Shown here: positions 1-12,000 of the stretch, one piece after another
How the letters are laid out: every line of letters begins with the position of its first letter
How positions within the stretch are numbered: the stretch's first letter is position 1
Source of the DNA: Moritella dasanensis ArB 0140
Lineage (GTDB): Bacteria; Pseudomonadota; Gammaproteobacteria; Enterobacterales; Moritellaceae
Reading direction: 5' to 3'
DNA length: 64,000 bases
Assembly (NCBI RefSeq): GCF_000276805.1
Contig: NZ_AKXQ01000008.1
Location: forward strand, 1-64,000
Made by a program: the position numbers and the translations under genes
Notes under the pieces: model-generated
What the model saw: the letters and a program-made list of their open reading frames with translations, nothing else
What the model was told of the DNA's origin: nothing
The model's database searches: none

Positions 1-1
1 G

Positions 2-3000
2 CAAGCTGCGTTAATCGCAGAGATGCAAGCCGAACTCACCTCGGGCGGACAAGCACTGAGCTTTAGCGTCGATGGTGACGGCAATCTTGTTGGTGCATTA
101 AACGGCGTTGTTGCGGTGACGGTGTCTTTATCTGGCGAGCAGCAAGGTCAAGACGTGAAAGTCACGGTGACCATCACGCAGAACGTCCCGTTAGATCATA
201 CTAATACTGGCGACATCGGCGGCTACATAACGTCCGCTAATGATGAAATTCACATCAATGTGCCAGTGCAAGCGACCGATACTGACGGTGATGATTTAGA
301 TGCGCCAGCTAATGTCGATATCACGATAACAGATGGTGCAAATCCATCGTTTGGTACTGATTCTGGTGTGACGATTAATGAGTCAACCGAGCAAGGCAAT
401 ACAATTTCAGGTCAGATCCCATTGAATGTGGGTTCTGATGCGATTGACAGCATTATCTTTCAAGCAGGCCAACCTGGATTAATGGGGATCACCAGTAACG
501 GCGCAGCGACCACGGTTAGCGTTGTTGGTAATACCTTAATCGTACTCGACAGCGCGGGCGATGCCGTGATGACGGTAACTATCGCGACGGACGGTTCATA
601 CGAGGTGATTGTCACCGGCCCTGTTGACCAAGGTGACAGTGAATTAACCAATATTGATTTGGGTGTGACTGCCACAGATAAAGATGGCGATAAGACTGAT
701 GGCACACTCGACATTACCCTCACGGATGGCAGTAATGCCGAAGGTGGCGATGACGGTGCACTGACACTGGCTGAAGGTGATTTAGATGTTAATGGTAACG
801 GTGTAGGCGGAGCAGACACCACTTACCCAGCATCACAATCGGGTTCATTCGTGATTAAAGCGGGTGAAGATCGTCTTGTTCCTGATTCAATTGTTATCGA
901 CCCCGCTTTGCAAGCTGCGTTAATCGCAGAGCTAGAAGCTGAACTAACCTCGGGTGGCCAAGCTCTGACCTTTGATATCGATAGCGACGGCAATCTTGTC
1001 GGTGCATTAAACGGCGTTGTTGCAGTTACGGTGTCTTTATCTGGCGAGCAGCAAGGTCAAGACGTGAAAGTCACGGTGACCATCACGCAGAACGTCCCGT
1101 TAGATCATACTAATACTGGCGACATCGGCGGCTACATAACGTCCGCTAATGATGAAATTCACATTAATGTCCCAGTACAAGCGACAGATACTGATGGTGA
1201 TAATTTAGGTAGCCCAGCCAATGTAGATATAACCATCACCGATGGTGCAGATCCATCGTTTGGTTCTGATTCTGGCGTGACTATTAATGAGTCAACCGAG
1301 AAAGGCAATATAATTTCAGGTCAGATTCCATTGAATGTGGGCTCTGATGAAATCGCAACCATTGAATTCCAATCAAATCAACCAAGTCTTGCAGGCATTA
1401 CCAGTAATGGTCAGGCGACTACATTCACGTTTGTTGGTAATACATTGACGGTACTGGACAGTGCTGGTAAGCCAGTGATGACAGTAACCATCGCGACTGA
1501 CGGTTCGTATAAAGTCACTGTGACTGGTCCAGTTGATCAAAAAGACGCGAGTGATAAGGTCAATATTGACCTGAACGTTACTGCCACCGATAAGGATGGC
1601 GATAGCACTGACGGCATATTGGATATTACCCTCACGGATGGCAGTAATGCCGCGGGTGGCGATGACGGTGTGCTAACACTGGCTGAAGGCGACTTAGACG
1701 TTGCGGGTGATGGCGTTAATCCAAGCGATACTGATACCACTTACCCTGCATCACAATCAGGCTCGTTTGTAATCAAGGCGGGTGAAGACCGTCTTGTTCC
1801 TGATTCGATTGTTATCGATCCTGCGTTACAAGCTGCGTTAATCACTGAACTACAAGCCGAACTGACCTCTGGTGGCGAAAAGCTAACCTTTACAGTCGAT
1901 AGCAGCGGTAATTTGGTTGGTACATTGCCAAGCGGTGAGGTTGCTGTGACGGTGTCTTTATCTGGCGAGCAGCAAGGTCAAGACGTGAAAGTCACGGTGA
2001 CCATCACGCAGAACGTCCCGTTAGATCATACTAATACTGGCGACATCGGCGGCTACATAACGTCCGCTAATGATGAAATTCACATCAATGTGCCAGTGCA
2101 AGCGACCGATACCGATGGGGATGATTTAGATGCACCAGCTAATGTAGATATCACGATAACAGATGGTGAAAATCCATCGTTTGGTATTGATTCTGGCATT
2201 GTTGTAAATGAAACATCGAATAACAATGTAGCTGTAGAAGGGCAACTGAATCTGAATGTGGGTTCAGATGCGATTGCAACATTAGTCTTTGCTGAGAACC
2301 AAACTGATCTCGACGGCCTTACCAGCAACGGTAACCTTACGACCTATGACGTGACAGATAACACCATTACATTATTTGATAGCAGTGATCAGCCAATCAT
2401 GGTGATTACTGTTGATACAGACGGTAAGTATATGGTGACAGTAACAGGTCCCATTGATCAAAAAGATAGCCTATCTACTGATTTGAACTTGGGGGTCATA
2501 GCAACCGATAAAGACGGAGACACAGCATCAGGCGAGATGAAAATCAGTATTACCGATGGTGTAAATGGCAGTGGTGGTGAAGCTGTTAGTATGGAAATTA
2601 TTGAGCCCGATTCAAATCCAAATGGTTACCCAGTCTCTGCAACGACGGATATCACGCTGAAGGCAGGTGAAGATCGTCTTGATGTCAACACCGTCGGTAT
2701 CGATGACACCGGAGCATTAATTGCTGAGCTAGAAGCGGAATTAACTTCTGGTGGTGAACCTCTGGCATTTACACTCGAAAATGGTGTGCTAGTTGGTAAG
2801 CTTCCAAATGGTGACATTGCAGTTAGCGTGACCGTGACAGCGGTACAAGCTGGTCAAGATGTGACTGTGACAGTAACAGTCGATCAACTTCTCCCTCTGG
2901 ATCATAACGCGTTGGGGAATAGTACTGGATATGTCAGCGAAAATGGTGACAGCATTGCAATCAATGTTCCTCTGCAAGGTAAAGATACCGATGGTGATAG

Positions 3001-6000
3001 CTTAGATAACCCTGCGGTTGTTACGGTAACGATCAAAGATGGTCAATTGCCATCATTTGGTGTTGATACTGGTATTTCTCTGAACGAAGAAACTCAAGAA
3101 GGCCAAGTTATCTCAAGCAGTATTGTTGTTGATAAGGGCAGTGACGAGATTGCATCTATCGTATTTGATGATGCAAATATGCAATCAGGCTTTGAAAATG
3201 TCACCAGTAATGGGCTTGCAACGACAGTTGAAGTGAGTGGTCAGGTATTACTGCTGAAAGACAGTGATGGTAAGACTGTACTTGAAGTCACTATTAATAA
3301 CGGTGGTTCTTACACGGCGAAAATCACTGGCGAATTAGATCAAGATATTAATAACCTGCTGAACTTACCAATCAAAGTGACCGTAACAGATGATGATGGT
3401 GATACTGCTAGCGGCATCATTAACATTGAAATTGCAGATGGCAGTGATGCAACTGGTGGCGAAGGTCACGCAATGACTGCAGTTGAAGGGGATCTTGAGA
3501 CGCAAACGGGCGGAACGACCTATCCTAAAACAACGTCAGATTCTTTTAAGGTAACGGCAGGAGAAGATCGCCTCGACCCAACATCAGTGAACATCGATTC
3601 GGCACAAATAGAAGCATTGATTGATGAATTAGAGTTGGAGTTAACGTCGGGTGGTGAAAAGTTAGACTTCGTGCTCAGTGTAGATGGCTCGACTTTAGTC
3701 GGCAGTACGACCCCTGGTGGTGATGTAGCTGTCACAATCACTTTATCAGGCACTCAAGTGGGTGACGATATCAATGTGAACGTTGAATTTAAACAGCATC
3801 TGCCACTGGATCATAATAATCCAACCGATACCGATGGTTTTGTCAAAACCAATGGTGATGACATTACTATCAGCGTGCCAGTACAAGTGCAAGACACCGA
3901 TGGTGATGATCTAAAGACTGCTGCTAAAGTAGATATCACCATTCAAGATGGTGATAATCCTGTGTTTGGTGCTGATGATGTCACAGAGATTACAGAAACC
4001 GAAAATAGCCAAACGGTATCAGGTTCTATTGAGCTTGATATAGGTAGTGATGCAATTGAGAAGGTTGAGTTTGAGGCTGTGCAGGCATCACTTGATGGCT
4101 TAACCACTAACGGTCAAGCAACAACGTACACCGTTAATGGTGATGTGATTTCGGTAACGATTGACGGCGGTACAAATAATAATGATCCAGTGCTTACCAT
4201 CACCATGAATAACGATGGTACGTATGCAGTTAAGCAAGACGAACCACTTGATCAAGATAGTACAAAAGACGACAAGATAGACCTGAGCTTAGGTGTTACT
4301 GCGACCGATAAAGATGGTGATGTTAGTAATATCGGTAAAATCATTATTAGCATCAAAGATGGTCAAGATGCAACTGGTGAAAATGTTACTGCAAACCTAA
4401 CGGTAGTAGAAGGCGATCTTGAAAACCCGGCTAAAGATAAAGCGTACCCATCAACAGGGGGGGGTAGCTTTAAGGTTGAGGCTGTCACTGACAATCTGGT
4501 TTCAAGCACGACGCGTGTTGAAGCTGATGTACAAACTGACCTCTTAACTGAGTTGAACAGTCTAACATCAAATGGTGCGCCATTAACGTTTACGCTAATC
4601 GTTGATGCTAATGGTGTCATTACTATTACGGGTATGACACAGACCGGGAACACAGACATTTTACAGATAACACTGACGCCAACGCAACTAGCGAACGGTG
4701 ATATCAACGTGGTAATGGCTATTGAGCAAAGTGGTCCATTGGATCATACCAGTGGCTCGGGCACTTACGTTAATGTAGGTGATGACGCGATCAAGGTCAA
4801 CATTCCAGTACAAATAACGGATTCTGACGGCGATGATCTTGCGCTACCAGTGGATGTGAAAGTCACTATTACTGATGGCGATGATCCCCAATTTGTTGCA
4901 GACAGCACTGTTAATTTAAAAGATGGAAATAATGCAGGGCTCGTCAAAGGTCAAATAGATGTCGACACAGGTAGTGACGAGGTTGTTAAGGTGTACTTTG
5001 ACAATACGCAATCTTCGTTGAATGGTCTAACCAGTAATGGTGGTTCAACCAGCTACACGGTGAGTGCTGATGGCAGTTCGATTGTTGTCACTCTAGATAG
5101 TAAGCCCAATGTAGTGGTCATGAACATCACGGTTGATATCGACGGTAACTATACAGTTCAGCAAAAACAATCGATTGACCAAATTGACGACCAAGCGGGT
5201 GATAATGAAAACATCATTCTTAATGTATTAGCGGACGATAAAGATGGTGATACCAGTGTGCCGGGCCATATTAAAATCGTGGTCAATGATGGTTCTAATG
5301 CAGTTGGTGGCCAAACAGGTACTATTACAATTACTGAAGGGAATTTAACGCCAAGTGTGGGTGAATCCTCTTACCCTGTGTCTGATTTCACCACTATTCG
5401 TGTCGCTGCTGGTGTCGACCGATTAGATCCTAATTCTGTAGAAATCGATAGCAGTACTATTGAGGCATTAATTACAGAACTGCAAAATGAATTAACGGCG
5501 GGTGGTGAGGATATTGCGTTCACCTACAACGAAAACACGGGCACATTAACAGGTGTAGCCGCAGGTGTTGTAGTGATGACCGTGGTTGTTAGTGCTGTGC
5601 AAAGACCTAATGGTGATGATGTAGATATCACCATTAGCATTACACAAAATCAACCGCTTGATCATAAAGATGGCAATGCAGACGGCATGGTATCAACGGA
5701 TGGTGACAAGATTAGCATCAAGGTGCCTGTTCAAGTGGCAGATACCGATGGTGATAAATTAGATACTGCTGTTACCGTGGATGTGACCATCAATGATGGT
5801 GTGGCCCCTGTGATTACAGGTTTTGAGTCGATGTCTGTCAATGAAAGTGCTTTGAATGGTAATAACCAAAACCATCAAGGTTCAGATCCATCAAGCAAAG
5901 ACGAAAAATCGAAAGGGAAAATTACTGTTGATAGCGGAAGTGATGAAGTTACTGATTTCGTTATTGATGTTGCGACCTTTAATCAGCAAAACGTTGGTGT

Positions 6001-9000
6001 GTTAATGTCGGATGGGCAGCAAATCACGCTGTCTTACAATAGTAACAATGGTAATTACATCGGTAAGGTTGGCAATACGACTATCTTTGTTATTACACTG
6101 AGTAATAGTGGTGAATATAAGTTTATTCTTAGAGGTAATGTTGACCACGAAGAAGGTGGTGCAACTGATGATGAACTAATAATTACTTTACCGGTACAAG
6201 CTATTGACCAAGATGGTGATAAGAGTAATACCGTTAATGTACCTGTTACGATTAAAGATGATGAGCCAACTGCGACTGATGTTACCTTAAATATGGTTGA
6301 AGGTAGCACGTCTACATTAGAGGATGTGTTATCAATAGTAGGTGAAGGTGCGGATGATGCGACGGTCACGGCCTTAATCGTAGATAACGTTCGTATCCCT
6401 ATTGATTCTTTACCTACTTCGGGCGATTACTACTTATACGAAGTTAAAGAAGGCAATGAGGTTCTGGGAACGTTGTTGATTACAGCTGAAGGTGAAACGT
6501 ACTTCAGTGCTAATGGTGATCTAGACCATGCCATTGAAGATGTAACGAAACTCATTGATGTGGAAATTACCGATGGTGATGGTGATACTGACACGAGTAA
6601 GATTACGTTAGAAATCAGCGATCAAGACGCCAAGTTAACAACGCAGAATAGCACTGGCCTAGAAGATAACGGTAGTGCTTCAGATACGATTGCTTCAAAT
6701 TACCACGGTATTACCATTAATATGGATATCAATGTAGGGGATTTAGATCGTGGTGAAGCGGTGGGTAATGTAACGATTACTGCTCCAACACCCGCACATG
6801 GTGTATTCATATACGATGATGGTAATGGCACTATCATCACTTTAGCTTATACCGATGGAAAGGTGACTATTCCTGCTGCTGCATTTGAGCTTCAAGCCGA
6901 TGGTGTCACTTATACACTAGGTGGTGTGACATTTTTACCTGATTCTGACTTCTCGACAATAGGTTCTGACTTTACGATAGATGGTGGCAAACTTACCTTC
7001 GATGTAAGTGCTGAAATCGTCAATAGTGATGGTTCTACTCATCCAAATATGGATGGGAAATTCACTATTTCAGTTGATGGTGTAGCAGATATTCCAACCT
7101 GGGATGATGCAAATACTACCGAGCACTATACGGTGACGGAAGACTCGGATAACGTTGACTTGAACTTGACTGCCGTACTTCAAGATGATGATGGCGCTAA
7201 CACAAGTTCAGAAGATCTGTATTACTTCATTACGATCACAACAGGTGATGGCACGTTAGTGGGTGACAACCTAGTCGAAACATCGATTGGTTCTGGTATC
7301 TATAAAGTGGCTGCTGCCGATATCGGTTCTGTGCAAGTCGACCCTGCTGATAACTTCAGTGGCGACATTAAATTGGATGTATACGCGCAGAGTGAAGAGC
7401 GTGATAATAAAGATACGGCTGACTCTGTACATAAAGAAATCATCATCAATGTCAATCCTGATGCTGATGAAGCAACCATTAAAGTGAAGCGTATTGAATC
7501 AGATGAAGATGTTCTGATTAACTTGAAAGATCACATATTCTTAACTCCTCAAGACGATAATACTGATAATTCAGAGATACTCTTTGTGCGTATATCAGGC
7601 TTACCGACAGGTGCTATCTTGCTGCTTGGTGGGGATATACAAAATAAAGTTGATGGTGAGGATTATTATGAAGTTGCATACGATGCTATTGATGGCCTGC
7701 AGCTAAAACCAACACCAGAAAGTAATGTTGACTTCACCTTTACTGTCGAAGGTGTTGTAAAAGACACTGGCACAGTAACACAGCCTGATGGCACAACGAC
7801 AAATGTGGTGAATGCATTTGTTACTGGTAGTCAAACAATTGAAGTTGACTTAACGGGTGTTGCGGACAAACCTAGTTTTGAATTAGATACTTCCACTTGG
7901 ACCCCATTACTTGATGATCGCATAGGACTTGAAACAACGATTTCAGAAGATGGTGAAGCTAAGTTTGATTTTGGTGTGATGTCTGGAGAAATTGCCAAGA
8001 TTCCAGATGGTATTACAGACACTTCAGAAACCTTATCCTTGGTGATCTCGAATATTCCTGAAGGCGTTAAGATCTTTGATGCGAACGGTAATGTACAAGC
8101 ACTAGTGTATGTCGGTACTGATGACAATGGTAATCCGAAATACGAAGTGAAATTGAGTACGCTGAATGGCATTACGATTACTCCACCACTACACAGCACG
8201 CTTGATATTGATCTTGCTGTGCGCTTAGTCGTGACAGAGAATGACGGTGACAGTAAATCGTTTGACGGTAACTTGGTTGTCCATGTTGTTCCGGTTATTG
8301 ATGCGCCGCTTACATATACCACAGAGTCAACCGGACTTGAAGATGGTCTTATTGAATTGAATTGGAAGCCTGAACTCACTGACAGTAAAGAAATGATTAT
8401 TGGTCTGGAGTTTGCTGATGTTCCTGATGGATATTATTTGCTCATCGGTACTAAATCGTTTAATCCTGTTGATGGAAAAATCACCTTCTCGAATGACCCT
8501 GCTGATGACCCTGAAGTTACCCCTAGATTTGATCCTGCAGAATCAATATACCTAAAAGCTCGTGAAGATTTTGAAGATTCTGATGTTGATTTCATATTGA
8601 AAACGAAAATTACAGTCATTGAAGATGATGTTGATTCATCAGCGGACGCTAAGGAAACCGAAATAGTAGGTATACTTAATGTCAACATTGATGCTGTTGT
8701 GGAAGACGATGGAATATTAGCAATTGTAGAAACTGACGTTGACGGTGTTGTAACGTATACAAATAGCATTACCAGTGATGCAAATGGTGTAATCGACATC
8801 AATGTTAATACAACAGGTGACCAGACGTTTACGGGCGGTTTAAGTTTTATCGAAGATGATTTAAGCAGTGATGAAGTGATTGAAAAAGTCATCATTACGT
8901 TCGTCGATGCTGATGGTAATACGATAACCGAACAAGCTGTTTTGGATCAGTTTTTTGTGGCAGGAGGCATAAACAATGGTGATGGCAGTTGGACCGTACC

Positions 9001-12000
9001 TCAATCTGAATTAGGTAATCTGAAAATTACAGCAACAGAAGATCAGGCCTCAACCGTTTATGTAAAAGTTTCAGCTGAGATTCGCGACCTGGGTGATAAC
9101 AGTGAGAGTGATTCGAGCAACACTGTGATAAAAGACGCAAATATTGAACTTGAATTCATAGGCTCCTCAGGTAGCACCCTATTAGCAGGAAATATCGATG
9201 TTGATAACGATGTGATCATCACTGGCACCGAAGATACCCGTCTTAATTTTGGTGACCAATTAGAGGCCTTCATTTCTGTTAACACTGTAGATTCTGTAGG
9301 TGATGTATTCACCTTAGTGATTAGCGCTGCCGATTTACCCCCTGGTGCGTCAATCACGGGTGCGGAATTTAACTATGAAACCGGTGAATATGTGTTTAAT
9401 GTGGCAGTTGGCTTAGATGGTAAAGTTGATCTTTCTGCGGTTGGTATGTCATTGCCGAAAGATTTTGCTGGTGATTTTGAGCTTGACGTTAAGTATGTGA
9501 CGACAGATACCGTGAGTGGCGATGTTAAAGAGGTCATTGGCAGTATTCCTGTGCAAGTGACTCCTGTTGTCGATATTCCCGGTAATTCACAAACAGGTGA
9601 TAATACGCCGGAAATCAAAATTAGCGTCGTTAAGACCGGTGGGTTAGACAGTGACAAACAGCCAATAACAGATGGTAGTGTTGATCATGATTACGTAGGT
9701 GTCGCGTATGAAGATGGTGATATTACGCTTGATTTGAGTGTGGTGCTTGCTGATAGCAGCACCTCTTTAAATGAAGGGTTAGAAACGGTAACGTCAGTTA
9801 CTCTGACGGTTGATGCAGCGCAAGGCTTCTTTGTTGGCACTGATGGTTCATTAGTTTCTGAAATTACGCTACCAGCAAGTGAATTGGGCAATATTCAATT
9901 CCGTCCTGTGGAAGATTTCAGTGGTTCAGTCAGTGTTGGGGTGAAAGTCGACATTACGGATACGGCGGACTTCGATCAAATTGGTGGTTCAGCAACTGAT
10001 ACCGGCTCTTACACGACTGATGTGAACTTTGAGGTGGTGGCCGTTAACGACGCGGTGAACTGGACAGGCACCGATAAAGTTGTGATCGGTCAAGAAGATG
10101 CTGGCGGTGTGTCGCTTGTTGGTATTGGTGGAACGATTGTCGATGTTGATGGTTCTGAACAAATTCTGTCGATGAAACTGACGGGGGTGCCAGATGGTTT
10201 CACTATTGAAGGAGCGGCAAACAACAGTAATGGTGAGTGGAGTATTTCGCTACCATCGGGTCAGACTACTTTCAACTTAGATAATATTAAAGTAATTCCA
10301 CCTGAGAATTTCAGCGGTAAAGTTGAATTAAATGTGGTGGTTTACAGCAAAGAAGATTCGTTAACGGAAGTGGTTGAGCATTCAACCAGTATCACCATTG
10401 ACGTGCAACCAGTGGCAGACCGTGTGGACACTGATGTTGAAATAGAAGCATCGGGCACAGAGAACAACACGGCAGGCATTGATTTAATCCTAAATGTTGA
10501 AGCTTTTGATGATACAAATAGTTACAGCGGTTCAGCAATAAATGTAACAGAAAAAGGACCTGAAGGCTTACAAATTACCTTGAGTGATGTGCCTGATTCT
10601 AGCTCGATTGCTCTACCTGATGGTGTGGCGGGTAGCGTGACTAACATGGGTGGTGGTATATGGGTTGTGACTGTTGAGTCTTCTGATATTGATAAGTTGA
10701 TTTTCCACCCTGGTGATGCGAACAGTGCGAATTGGGACGGTAATATCAATGTTGATATCCGCGCTGTGGATAACGGTGTTGTAGCCGAAGATAGCATCGC
10801 GATAGATGAAACTATCCATATCGAAGTTGAAGCTGAAAATGATGCACCGGTTAATGTTCACCCAAGTGATTTAACCGCTGATGAAGATGTGCCGCTATTA
10901 ATTACCAGCTTGAAAGTGGTTGATGTTGACGTTAATGACACGGTTGGTAGTGAAATGACCGTCACCCTGAATGTCGGCGATGGAACCCTAAGTGTTCCTG
11001 CTAGCTTTGATTGGGCAGCGTTAGGGTTGACTGTAACAGGTGAAGGTTCGGAGACATTAATCATTACGGGCAGCCTTGATGATATCAATGCGCTACTCGC
11101 GAGTGGTGTGGAATATACCGGAGATGCTAATTTTAATGGTGAAGATGCCCTAACCATGACAACAAATGATCAGGCTAACGCTGGTACTGGTCCTGCTGAA
11201 GGCTTGACTGACAGCGATAGCATTACGATAACCGTTAATCCTGTGAATGATGCACCAGTGAATACGGTACCTGGTTTTGTGACAGCTGCAGAAGAAGACG
11301 GTAATACCATGATTACAGGTATGCAGATCAGTGATGTCGATGTTGGAGAAGCTGGTTCGACAGGGTCTATGTTCGTCACATTAAATGTGGCTAACGGTAT
11401 TTTGAGTGTTGTTATTCCTGATGGAAGCAGTGTTGCTGTGACAGGTCAGGGAACTGACGCTGTGATAATTACAGGCTCAATGGATGACATTAATGCGCTA
11501 TTGGACAATGGCGTTACCTATGAAGGTAACGATAATTTCAGCGGTGTTGATGAGCTGACCATGACGACCTATGATGGTGGTAATGTCGGCTCGGGTAATG
11601 AGCATACGGCAATCAGTAAAGTTTCTGTCACGGTAACCCCAAAAGCTGATGTGCCAACATTATCACTGGATAATAGTTTTATTCAGACCAGTGCAATACG
11701 TGCTTCGATGAACACCATGATTCCATTATTGGGATTGATGGCGGCTGTCACCGATGCATCAGAACTTCTGACCATTGAGGTTCGTAATTTAGGTGCTGGG
11801 GAGTTAGTCGATAGCAATGGTCAACCTGTTGGAACTAATATGGGCGCCGGTGTTTGGGTCGTATTAGAGGCCGATCTCGCTGACTTACATGTCATTAACT
11901 TAAGTGAAGGTGAGAACAACTTAGAAGTTGTTGCTGTGTCAGAAGAAACCGATGGTAGCAAAGCGGAATCAACCCCTGTGGATATCAATATTGTGGTCGA

